DNA of 64,000 nucleotides from Castellaniella sp. Lineage in GTDB: Bacteria > Pseudomonadota > Gammaproteobacteria > Burkholderiales > Burkholderiaceae_B. The position numbers were made by a program, and so were the translations under genes. The notes below the pieces were generated by a model. The model searched no databases and was not told the origin of the DNA. It worked only from the letters and a program-made list of their open reading frames with translations. The DNA lies in NCBI GenBank assembly GCA_019104865.1, contig JAHRWZ010000024.1, positions 1-64,000 of the forward strand, given 5' to 3'. Below are positions 34,775 through 42,131 of the stretch, piece after piece; position 1 is the stretch's first letter; the number at the start of each line of letters is the position of its first letter.

Positions 34775-35923
34775 TCAGTTTTCCCTTGGCTCGACGCTAG
34801 ACAATTCTGTCGGCGGCACAATATCCAACATGTGCGCCACTCTGGACGTTAGGGCAGCGCCGGTCCTGTGATATCCCACGACGCTCGCCATGCTTGCGTG
34901 TCCAGTCATTACCATGACTTCTGCCAACGGCAGCCGCAGGCGACCCGCCTCGGTGACAAAGCCGGAGCGCAGACTATGTGCGGCAAAGTCTCCCGTTAGC
35001 CCAGCCTGCGCAGCGCGCGCCTGCACGAGACGGCGCACCGCTTCAGGCCCGAGTGCTTCACCGATGTGGCCCCCGCGGCGCACACGTCGGAAAATCGCTC
35101 CCGTGGCAATACCGGCCGCAGCAAGACATGCGAGCCACGCCTCAAGCGCTCGGGCCGCGCGTCCCACAACGGGTTTTGCCTGGTCTGCATGTTCAGTCCC
35201 CGTCGGCTTCATTTTGGAAGCGCCTAAGAGGTAGAGGAACCCGCCTTCGACACGGTGCACGTTCTCAAAGGTGGCAGCGACCACTTCGCTGCGTCTTCTG
35301 CCGCCGCTCGCCCAGGCGAAAAGAAGCAGCGCCCGATCGCGACAGCCGATGGCCGAGGCATCGCAGGTCGCGAGGAGCGCCTCAAGTGGCTCGCGGGTGA
35401 GCGCCTCTTTACGTGCGGGCCGCACGCCGCGCTTGGCATAAGCGCGGCGCGTCCGCTCCATGACGAGCCCCACCGCGCGAGTCCGGCAGGGATTGGGCAC
35501 GCCTTGCGCCTCGTGCGCTTCGGAGAGCACCGCGAGGCGCTGGCGCACCGTGGCAAGCGCCAAGACCCCGGAGGCGCGTTTCGCACCGGCCGCGATGAGC
35601 GCTGCCTCGACTGCCATCGGCAAGTCGGTTGCAGGCCCCGTCGGGGTCGCGTGGCTCACGTGATCGGCGACAAACTGCAGCACCACCTTGACGGGGGTGG
35701 GGAAGGGGAGTCGTGTGTCAAAACGAGCCTTGTGCCAGGCAATCCAGTAGGCGAGGGCCGACCGATAGGTGCGGCGCGTGTTTTGCGAGGCTCCTTCGCG
35801 CAGGAGCGCCCGGATCGAGGCCTCGCTTGCCCCGAGGCTTGCGGCAAAAGCCGCGTGTTCCTCGTCGGCTGCTGCGAGGGCGGTCACGGGTTTGAAGCTC
35901 TTTTGCTTCATAAAAGCCTGCAT
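34775..35923 (-). CDS. tnpS: Tyrosine recombinase, TnpS-like cointegrate resolvase
   Basis: A recombinase of about 382 residues. The N-terminal SAM-like core-binding domain is TRRTYRSALAYWIAWHKA. The catalytic domain shows Arg in ASGGRRRSEVV, Lys in GASKMKP, HSLRSGF and GHASMASVVGYHR with the nucleophile Tyr. It is divergent from a KfrA-like coiled-coil gene, with a palindromic site between, the arrangement of tnpS/tnpT in Tn4651-type Tn3-family elements. The start is uncertain (35923 or 35911); codons further up would overlap the palindrome. Predicted to resolve transposition cointegrates. Confidence 0.85.
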   Translation of the reverse strand: MQAFMKQKSFKPVTALAAADEEHAAFAASLGASEASIRALLREGASQNTRRTYRSALAYWIAWHKARFDTRLPFPTPVKVVLQFVADHVSHATPTGPATDLPMAVEAALIAAGAKRASGVLALATVRQRLAVLSEAHEAQGVPNPCRTRAVGLVMERTRRAYAKRGVRPARKEALTREPLEALLATCDASAIGCRDRALLLFAWASGGRRRSEVVAATFENVHRVEGGFLYLLGASKMKPTGTEHADQAKPVVGRAARALEAWLACLAAAGIATGAIFRRVRRGGHIGEALGPEAVRRLVQARAAQAGLTGDFAAHSLRSGFVTEAGRLRLPLAEVMVMTGHASMASVVGYHRTGAALTSRVAHMLDIVPPTELSSVEPREN

Positions 35924-35957
35924 ATGACGTAGAGTAGTGTAGTAAAACACATGTATG

Positions 35958-36019
35958 CTGTTATTTATATAACAGGAATTAAAGATAAGCACGGATAACT
36001 TTCAATTATCCGCGCTTAT
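35958..36019. promoter_or_regulatory. Putative resolution site (rst-like) between tnpS and tnpT
   Basis: Two dyads lie in the divergent gap. The larger has 14-bp arms ATAAGCACGGATAA (35985-35998) and TTATCCGCGCTTAT (36006-36019), with one mismatch and a 7-nt centre, the geometry of a tyrosine-recombinase core site. The smaller is CTGTTAT-ttat-ATAACAG (35958-35975), suitable for an accessory protein such as TnpT. Confidence 0.7.
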
Positions 36020-36070
36020 TTACGGAAAAGCGATCGGGAAAACATGGCAGACAGCCAATAGGAGACGATG

Positions 36071-37060
36071 ATGGTCAGCGGTGTGAAAGAAGCCGACGTG
36101 TGGACGGCGGCGGACGCGTTGCTGCAAGCGGGCGAGCAACCCACCATCGAGCGGGTGCGCCTGCACCTGGGGCGCGGATCGCCCAATACGGTGGGCCCGC
36201 ACCTGAAGGCCTGGTTTCGGGGATTAAGCGAGCGCCTGGTGATAGGGCAGGGAGGCGACAGCGGTATTCCCAACGCTGTCACGCGCGCCATCGAGGAGGT
36301 TTGGAAGGCGGCGTTGGCGAGCGCGCGCGAGGAGCGGGAAGCCTCGTCCGCCCTGGAGCGTGCCGAAATTGCCAAACAGAAGGAAGCCCTTGAAGTCGCC
36401 CATGTTGCGTTGACCCAGGCGCAGGAACGTCTGGACATGCGCGAGATGGACCTGCAAGCCAGCGTTCAAGCCGCTCACGCCCAGGCCGCTGCGGCTGAAA
36501 CCCGGCTGCTAACCGCAGAACAACATCTGACGGAGCACACCGAGGCGCTCAAAGCCCTGAGCGCCGAGTTGGCTACGGCTCGGGATCAAGAGAAGACCCT
36601 GCAGCGGGCCTCGCGGGAGGCGCAGACTGCCCACGAAGAAGCGTTGGAGGCCGCCGAAGTGCGGCATGGTGCGCATGAACGGCGATGGTTGGGTGAACTC
36701 GACGAGCAGCGCCAGGCGCTGAAAAGGGCGCGGGAAGAGCTAAACCAGCAGCGTAAAACGGCCGCGCGACGAGAGGCCGAGTTGGCTGAAATGTTGGCCA
36801 CCACCCAAAAGGAGGCCCAAGGTCTGGCGGGCGCCCTGGCAGACGCCCAAGCTGAACGGGCACGTTTGATCTCACAAGTAGAGGGAGGGCAGGAAACCGC
36901 TCATGCTATCCAGAAGGGTCTTCAGCAGCGCAATGTCGACCTGCAAAACCGCCTCGATGAGCTCAGGGAGCAGATCCGGATCAAGGACACCCAGATCACC
37001 GCCTTGACCGGGCAACTCACCATGCGACGGCCCGTACGGAGAAAAAATTCCGGCGCTTAA
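36071..37060 (+). CDS. tnpT: KfrA-like DNA-binding coiled-coil protein, TnpT-like
   Basis: A 329-residue protein. The N-terminal KfrA_N-type DNA-binding domain is ADVWTAADALLQAGEQPTIERVRLHLGRGSPNTVGPHLKAWF (about 8-50). A continuous coiled coil rich in Ala/Glu/Gln/Arg covers about 75-310. Start ATG 36071 (or 36068). In Tn4651 a protein of this build, TnpT, assists the TnpS recombinase at the resolution site. The divergent pairing with the recombinase supports the same role here. Plasmid KfrA proteins are the alternative relatives. Confidence 0.82.
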   Translation: MVSGVKEADVWTAADALLQAGEQPTIERVRLHLGRGSPNTVGPHLKAWFRGLSERLVIGQGGDSGIPNAVTRAIEEVWKAALASAREEREASSALERAEIAKQKEALEVAHVALTQAQERLDMREMDLQASVQAAHAQAAAAETRLLTAEQHLTEHTEALKALSAELATARDQEKTLQRASREAQTAHEEALEAAEVRHGAHERRWLGELDEQRQALKRAREELNQQRKTAARREAELAEMLATTQKEAQGLAGALADAQAERARLISQVEGGQETAHAIQKGLQQRNVDLQNRLDELREQIRIKDTQITALTGQLTMRRPVRRKNSGA

Positions 37061-37142
37061 AATGCATGTGAACAGATTCTTCGGAGAAGGCGGCCCATTC
37101 GAAGGCGCACCGCAGCGACACCGCTTGTGTTGGTCACTGCCA

Positions 37143-37394
37143 CTACCAGAGCTCCCCGCCAACCGGTTTTGCCGCCTCCCACAGAGGGAGGTCGGGCGGT
37201 ACGGGTGCCGCTGTATCACACATAGCGATCAGCTCGTCCAAGGTGAATTTGCGTCTCCTGGACAGGATTATCGTTCCGTCATGGGTCACATTGAGCGTCA
37301 TCAGTTGGCCGGCCACAAGGCGAAGCTCCTTGAGAAGGGCCGGAGGCAGCACGACGACCGTGCTGTTTCCATACTTACGCAGTATGATTTCCAC
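37143..37394 (-). CDS. MazE/AbrB-type antitoxin-like protein without a toxin partner
   Basis: An 83-residue SpoVT/AbrB-fold protein: VEIILRKYGNSTVVVLPPALLKELRLVAGQLMTLNVTHDGTIILSRR, followed by a toxin-embracing tail FTLDELIAMCDTAAP as in MazE/ChpS antitoxins. The start is uncertain (GTG 37394 fits the family; the open frame reaches 37457). A mazF-like gene should follow, but only 83 nt separate it from the tnpT end and no toxin frame is present. It may be a remnant or a stand-alone regulator. Confidence 0.7.
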   Translation of the reverse strand: MEIILRKYGNSTVVVLPPALLKELRLVAGQLMTLNVTHDGTIILSRRRKFTLDELIAMCDTAAPVPPDLPLWEAAKPVGGELW

Positions 37395-37457
37395 GGCTTG
37401 GCACCCATCATTGTTGAACATCAGCCCCAGCTTGCATCCAATCTCTGCGTGCGTCAA

Positions 37458-37907
37458 TTGTCGCTCTGAAGATGGATCAGTGACCGGGCAGGGTTATCAC
37501 TGTCCGGTCGCCCAGCGCGACATGAGTGTCAGAGGGCCTGCAGGTGAGAGAACGGCAGATGCGACCTGCTCTGGAAATAGGGCATTTGTCTGAATGCACT
37601 TCAGGTGCTGACTGCGTTTTCGTCCTGGGAGATTGTCATGTTAGCTGAAGCGATGCGCGGCGCCGGCTACGCCGCATACCGTTCTCGCTTGAAAGAACCG
37701 CTCGGCATTCCAGAAGGCGCCACCGGGAATCGGATTCATGACCAGGTCGTTCATGACTTCCCAGCCTCCCGATTGATCACACTCTGATATTGCTCAAAGA
37801 ACGTGGTCGGCTAATTGGTGGTGCGCACACGGGTGGAACCTCGCTCTAATAAGTAATGTCTTCGTGGGAAGTCATGCACCAGCTGTTTGCTTGGTAGCCG
37901 AGTTTAT
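37458..37907. other. Non-coding right part of the transposon
   Basis: No credible gene. The longest frame (37605-37787, plus strand, 60 codons) resembles nothing recognisable and lacks a clear ribosome site. Composition is mixed, so the segment may hold debris of earlier cargo. Confidence 0.4.
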
Positions 37908-37962
37908 GGCAGCGAGTGAACAGATTGTCTTTAGACGGCTGCCTGTGAACTGAATGTCTTAA
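37908..37962 (-). repeat. Right subterminal transposase-binding repeats
   Basis: Read inwards on the minus strand, two adjacent copies share T-x-AAGACA-x-TC-x-GTTCAC-x2-GC-x-GCC. One begins TTAAGACATTCAGTTCAC (37962 downwards), the other TAAAGACAATCTGTTCAC (37933 downwards). The same core occurs at the left end (20365-20384) in opposite orientation, as expected of TnsB-type sites. Confidence 0.75.
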
Positions 37963-37975
37963 AAAGTGTGTGCAT

Positions 37976-37992
37976 ATTGTTTTTAATCGACG
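37976..37992 (-). repeat. Right terminal inverted repeat of the transposon
   Basis: Minus-strand CGTCGATTAAAAACAAT matches the left terminal repeat at 14 of 17 positions. It is followed immediately by the ATGGA duplication. Confidence 0.8.
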
Positions 37993-37997
37993 ATGGA
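37993..37997. repeat. Right 5-bp target-site duplication (ATGGA)
   Basis: ATGGA abuts the right terminal repeat, identical to 20215-20219. Removing the element and one copy would rejoin gaagagactATGGA with CGTACTC. Confidence 0.8.
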
Positions 37998-38031
37998 CGT
38001 ACTCTTAGACCAGTATGAGGAATTATCTTAT

Positions 38032-38059
38032 ACTTTACATAATACACATTATGCGAATT
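38032..38059 (-). other. dif: Chromosomal dif site (XerC/XerD recombination site)
   Basis: On the minus strand the 28 bp consist of arm AATTCGCATAA, centre TGTGTA and arm TTATGTAAAGT. Compared with E. coli dif, 22 of 28 positions agree, including CGCATAATGT and TATTATGT. The imperfect dyad with a 6-bp centre is the XerCD layout. Such sites mark the replication terminus, where chromosome dimers are resolved. It lies outside any gene, between the transposon and the motA-like gene. Confidence 0.85.
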
Positions 38060-38206
38060 AACACAGGAGCCAAAGGTGTGGCTTTAAAGCCTGCGACAGC
38101 ACCCGGCAAGCCGCCCTGACGCGCCCATGTCACATGTTTTCCGGACGGATCACGGTAAGATGCAGACTTTCGTCCAGCCCCTCCGGTTTTCCTGCCGGCC
38201 TCCCGC

Positions 38207-39010
38207 ATGAATCCCTCGACCCTGATCGGCATTGTCGCCAGCATCCTGCTGCTGGCCATCGTCCTGGTTTTTTCCGCCGAGAATCCGCGTCTGTTCATCG
38301 ATCTGCCGGGCCTGGGCATCGTGCTCGTGGGTACGGCGGCAGCCACTTTCATCGCGTATCCGCTGCGCGAGGTCATGCGCGTCTTCGGCCTGATGCGCAG
38401 CATCGTGCACCACGAAAAACTGCAGATCGACAAGGATCTGGAGGATCTGGTGGAAATCGCCCGGATCTGGATGCAAAGCGATATCCGGGCGGTTGAAGCA
38501 GCCCTGGAGCGCGTGTCCAATCCCTTTCTGCGCAGTGGCGTCCAGTTGGTGATCGACAATGTCCCGGAATCCGACATTCTGGACCTCCTGCAGTGGCGCA
38601 TCGCCCGGATGAAGGCCAAGGAACACGCCGAAGCCCAGCTGTTTCGTGTCATGGCGGGTTTCGCCCCGGCCTTCGGAATGGTGGGCACATTGGTCGGGCT
38701 GGTGAATCTGCTGTTCGTGCTGGGCGGTGGCGATATCGCTGTCATCGGCCGCCAGATGGCGCTGGCCCTGATGACGACCTTTTACGGCGTTCTGCTGGCC
38801 AATCTGGTCTTCAAGCCCATCGCCGTCAAGCTGGAACGGCGCACCGAGCAGCGGCTGGTCCTGATGAACACGATCATGCAGGGCATCTCGATGATGAGCC
38901 AGAAGCGCAGTCCTGCGTTGATGCGCGAGACCCTGAAGGCATTCGTGGCCGATGTCCGCGACGAGATCAAGGACACCGAGGCCACACCGCGCGCGGAACC
39001 GGCCGCATGA
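38207..39010 (+). CDS. MotA/PomA-like proton-channel subunit
   Basis: A 267-residue membrane protein with four helices. Two short N-terminal ones are IGIVASILLLAIVLVF and PGLGIVLVGTAAATFIA; a large cytosolic loop follows; two more helices are RVMAGFAPAFGMVGTLVGLVNLLFVLGG and ALMTTFYGVLLANLVFKPIAVKL, the MotA/TolQ/ExbB signature. It pairs with a MotB-like OmpA-domain gene (4-nt overlap). No flagellar genes are nearby, so the pair may serve as a second stator or a non-flagellar ion-driven complex. Confidence 0.88.
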   Translation: MNPSTLIGIVASILLLAIVLVFSAENPRLFIDLPGLGIVLVGTAAATFIAYPLREVMRVFGLMRSIVHHEKLQIDKDLEDLVEIARIWMQSDIRAVEAALERVSNPFLRSGVQLVIDNVPESDILDLLQWRIARMKAKEHAEAQLFRVMAGFAPAFGMVGTLVGLVNLLFVLGGGDIAVIGRQMALALMTTFYGVLLANLVFKPIAVKLERRTEQRLVLMNTIMQGISMMSQKRSPALMRETLKAFVADVRDEIKDTEATPRAEPAA

Positions 39011-40269
39011 GATCGCGCACCGCCGAACTGCAGCCTGCGCGCGAGTTCGTGCAGCGCATGCATGCGCTCGAGGCTGAGCTCGAGCGCGCGCGGCACGAGC
39101 GGCGCCGTCTCGGTCATGGTTCGGGGTCCGCGAACCGTTGGGGGCTGGATCAGCCGGTCCAGACCGAGCATGAGGACAGTTGGTTCGTGACCTATCTGGA
39201 CATGATGACACTGATGCTGGTGGCGATCATCGTCATGCTGGCGTTCGCGGGCACCATGAACCGGAAGGGCCATGCTGAGCCGCCCGCCAACCGCTCCACC
39301 ATCGCATCGATCGTCGGAGAGCCGGACGCATCGGTCATGGATGCCGCCAAATCCGCCACGATCCCCCTGCCCGATACGTCCGCCCCCTATCCGGCCGCGC
39401 CAACGGCGGAATTCATGCCGCAAGTTGCCTCGCAACCCACGCTGGGCCCTCTGGCGGGGACTTTTCCGCCGCTGGATGCCCCGGCGGTCAGCGCTCCAGT
39501 CACTGCGCTCCCGGTTTCCACTATTCCAGACACAACAGATCCGGCGTTGGTAGCGTCCACACCACGATCCGCCATGCCGGCGGCGCCGTCCGAACCCGCC
39601 AGTCAGCGTGCTGTGCCCCTGGTGGCCGCCGCCCAAACGCCACAGCCGTCCGCCGATCTCGTGGCGGCTCACCGACCGGATACCTCCGGCGCCACGGCGC
39701 AGCCTTCGTCGCCCGCATCCATCAAGGCGCCGGAAACACCAGCCGTGGCGGAAAAGCCCGTGGATGCGACGTCCGAGGGCGCGTCCCTGGCCGCCGCGCT
39801 GCCGTTGGGCGGACTGGGCAGCGAGGTCGAGGTCATCGTCAACAAACGGACGGTCAGTCTGCGGGTGAACAGCGAGATCCTGTTCGATCCGGGGCAGGCC
39901 GACCTCAGTCGTCATGGGCTGTCGGTCCTGAAACGCATGGCGCAGGTCTTGACGAAAAAGGGTTACGACCTGACGATCGAGGGCCATACCGATTCGGTAC
40001 CCCTGCGGGCCAGCGCGAAGTACCCTTCGAACTGGGAACTGTCCAGCGCGCGCGCCAGCAGCGTGGTTCGCTATCTGCAGACTAATGGCATCGACAAGAC
40101 GCACCTGAAAGCCGTGGGCTACGCGGATACCCGCCCCATCGGGGACAATCACGACCCCGATGGCCGCGCCCGCAACCGCCGCGTGGAACTGGTGATCGAA
40201 AAGGCTCAGGCGGACGAAAAACCAGCGCCGCCCATTGCCAGCACCCAGAAACCGGGCAACCCTGGCTGA
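39007..40269 (+). CDS. MotB-like protein with Pro/Ala-rich linker and OmpA peptidoglycan-binding domain
   Basis: A 420-residue protein. A charged N terminus is followed by one membrane helix bearing the proton-binding Asp65 (FVTYLDMMTLMLVAIIVMLAF). A ~200-residue linker rich in Pro, Ala, Ser and Thr leads to a C-terminal OmpA-like domain (about 285-405: LTIEGHTDSVPLR, NWELSSARASSVVRYL, GYADTRPIGDNHDPDGRARNRRVELVI). The linker is much longer than that of E. coli MotB (308 residues in all). It starts within the stop of the MotA-like gene (ATGA), so the two are made together. Confidence 0.88.
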   Translation: MRSRTAELQPAREFVQRMHALEAELERARHERRRLGHGSGSANRWGLDQPVQTEHEDSWFVTYLDMMTLMLVAIIVMLAFAGTMNRKGHAEPPANRSTIASIVGEPDASVMDAAKSATIPLPDTSAPYPAAPTAEFMPQVASQPTLGPLAGTFPPLDAPAVSAPVTALPVSTIPDTTDPALVASTPRSAMPAAPSEPASQRAVPLVAAAQTPQPSADLVAAHRPDTSGATAQPSSPASIKAPETPAVAEKPVDATSEGASLAAALPLGGLGSEVEVIVNKRTVSLRVNSEILFDPGQADLSRHGLSVLKRMAQVLTKKGYDLTIEGHTDSVPLRASAKYPSNWELSSARASSVVRYLQTNGIDKTHLKAVGYADTRPIGDNHDPDGRARNRRVELVIEKAQADEKPAPPIASTQKPGNPG

Positions 40270-40287
40270 GGCTTGCCAGTCAGGAGA

Positions 40288-40584
40288 TCAGACCTGCTCG
40301 AAACGGTCGTAATGCCGTTCGGTGCGGGTTTCCTGGTGGCTGACGTGGGTGACCCGGGCTGCGGGCGGCCCCTGCAACAGCCAGGACAGCATCTGGTCGA
40401 CGGCCGCGTGCGGGCCCTGCAGCAGCGCCTCGACGCGCCCATCGGGCAGGTTGCGCACCCAGCCGCCTAGTTTGAACAGATGCGCCTGGCGCACAGTGGC
40501 GGCCCGGAATCCGACGCCCTGCACCTTGCCTTCCACAAGGACGGACAAGGTTTCCAGCTGATGTGAATCGGGTAAATGTTTCAT
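40288..40584 (-). CDS. acyP: Acylphosphatase
   Basis: A 98-residue protein with the acylphosphatase core LSVLVEGKVQGVGFRAATVRQA (catalytic Arg in VGFR) and GWVRNLPDGRVEALLQG with the catalytic Asn. It hydrolyses acyl phosphates in the cytosol. Convergent with the motB-like gene, which ends 18 nt away. The length is that of the family. Confidence 0.93.
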   Translation of the reverse strand: MKHLPDSHQLETLSVLVEGKVQGVGFRAATVRQAHLFKLGGWVRNLPDGRVEALLQGPHAAVDQMLSWLLQGPPAARVTHVSHQETRTERHYDRFEQV

Positions 40585-40805
40585 GGCAGATCGTCATCTT
40601 ACCTGAAGCGGGTCGAGGCGGAAGGCCAGCTTCAGGCGCGACACAAGCGATATCCCCGCTGCCCTTCCGGACCTGCCTGGCCTGGTGCGCCGGTCATAAG
40701 GACATAGCCGATCCGTCGTTCTGTTCATGAAGGCCGGTGCCTAGAATGGATCCATCGCCGATCGGGCCGGGGGCCCACGGCATCATCGATCCATTCGAGG
40801 CCTTC

Positions 40806-42068
40806 ATGAGCAACGCACCGTCTATCCGCAAACATGCCGTGGTGATTATCGGCGCTGGCACCGGCGGAGCCACCGTCGCCGCGCGCCTGCGCCGGAACCA
40901 GCCTGGCCTGGACATCGCCATCATCGATCCGTCCAATCATCACGATTATCAGCCAGCCTGGACGCTGGTGGGCGGAGGCGCCTACCGCGCCGAGGATACG
41001 CGACATGCCCTGCATGACTGCCTGCCGCATGACGTCCGCCACATCGCCCAGCGTGTCAACGCGCTGCTGCCCGACGAGCGCCTGGTGGAACTGGATGACG
41101 GCAGCCGTGTGGCCTATGACTATCTGGTAGTGGCTGCCGGCATTCAGATCAACTGGAACGCGATCGACGGCCTGGCTGATGCTCTGGGGAAAAATGGGGT
41201 CACCAGCAATTACCGCTATGATCTGGCGCCCTATACCTGGGAACTGGTCCGCCAGTTCCGGGGGGGCACGGCGATCTTCACGCAACCGGCGGGCGCGGTG
41301 AAATGCCCTGGCGCTCCGCAAAAGGCCCTGTACCTGGCGGCCGACCACTTCCGCCGCCAGGGCATCAAGGCGGCCAGCCTGCAGTTTCGCACGGCCGGCG
41401 CGACGGTATTCGGCGTCCCCTTCTACGCCCAGGCGCTGGACAAGGTGATGGCGTCCTATGGTGCCGACACGCGTTTTGGCCAGCACCTGGTCCAGGTGCG
41501 CGGCGCAGACCGGATCGCCGTGTTCGAATCCGTGGTTAACGGCCAGCCCGTCCGCGAAGAGGTCGCCTACGACCTGCTGCATGTGGTGCCGCCGCAAAGC
41601 GCCCCTGATTTCATCCGTCAGAGCCCGCTGGCCGATGCGGCCGGCTGGCTGGAAGTGGACAAGCAGACCCTGCGCCACCCCCGCTATCCCAACGTCTTCG
41701 GCCTGGGGGATTGCACATCCACCCCCAACAGCAAAACGGCGGCGGCCATCAAGAGCCAGGCACCCGTGCTGGTGGGCAATCTGCTGGGCGCCCTGGGCGG
41801 CAAGGGTAACGTGGAATCTTACGACGGCTATGCGGCCTGCCCGGTGACGACGTCACGGGGCAAGGTGTTGCTGGCGGAATTCACCTACGGCGGCACAATT
41901 ACACCCAGCTTCCCGCTCGACCCCCGCGTACCCCGGCGGTCGTACTGGTGGCTCAAGCGATCCTTCATGCCCTGGTTCTACTGGAACATCCTGATCAAAG
42001 GACGCGGTCTGCCGGTCACACACAAATCCCGCCAGTTTCCCGCCGGGGTGCCATCGGTGCAGCCCTGA
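40806..42068 (+). CDS. Sulfide:quinone oxidoreductase-like FAD flavoprotein
   Basis: A 420-residue flavoprotein: FAD motif VVIIGAGTGGATVAARLRR (11-29), HHDYQPAWTLVGGG, the Cys in PAGAVKCPGAPQKAL, a second Cys in GLGDCTSTPNSKTAAAI, and a C-terminal membrane-binding segment (RRSYWWLKRSFMPWFYWNILIKGR). This is the build of SQR enzymes that oxidise sulfide and reduce quinone. The usual third Cys is hard to place, so NADH dehydrogenase-like activity cannot be excluded. Upstream codons (from 40737) lack a ribosome site; GAGG precedes ATG 40806. Confidence 0.85.
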   Translation: MSNAPSIRKHAVVIIGAGTGGATVAARLRRNQPGLDIAIIDPSNHHDYQPAWTLVGGGAYRAEDTRHALHDCLPHDVRHIAQRVNALLPDERLVELDDGSRVAYDYLVVAAGIQINWNAIDGLADALGKNGVTSNYRYDLAPYTWELVRQFRGGTAIFTQPAGAVKCPGAPQKALYLAADHFRRQGIKAASLQFRTAGATVFGVPFYAQALDKVMASYGADTRFGQHLVQVRGADRIAVFESVVNGQPVREEVAYDLLHVVPPQSAPDFIRQSPLADAAGWLEVDKQTLRHPRYPNVFGLGDCTSTPNSKTAAAIKSQAPVLVGNLLGALGGKGNVESYDGYAACPVTTSRGKVLLAEFTYGGTITPSFPLDPRVPRRSYWWLKRSFMPWFYWNILIKGRGLPVTHKSRQFPAGVPSVQP

Positions 42069-42131
42069 CCAGAGAGTCCCTTCTCTTCTGTTAGGATGGC
42101 ACATCGCCGTCTCTTACAGAAAGGATCTCTC

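Larger units (their letters stand above)
20220..37992 (+). mobile_element. Complete Tn7/Tn402-like transposon (TniABQ type) carrying an envelope/metal-stress cargo
   Basis: The element is delimited by imperfect 17-bp terminal inverted repeats (14/17 identical) and 5-bp duplications. Both ends contain inward-facing subterminal repeats of the type TAAAGACA-N2-CAGTTCA. Next to the left end are a DDE transposase, an AAA+ ATPase and a TniQ protein; TnsA is absent. Cargo includes an MFS transporter, PAP2 phosphatase, RcnR-like/DMT module, PepSY operon with two-component system, two methyltransferases, a TnpS/TnpT-like resolution module and an orphan antitoxin-like gene. The tni genes are visibly more AT-rich than their neighbours. 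Length is 17.8 kb. Confidence 0.85.

Noticed and set aside
37605-37787. 60-codon frame in the transposon right arm
   Set aside because: No ribosome site of note, no recognisable domain, and no conservation clue; left as non-coding.
38150-39211. Long open frame on the minus strand opposite the MotA-like gene
   Set aside because: It mirrors the codon structure of the conserved plus-strand gene, has His/Gln-rich shadow composition and no similarity to any family.
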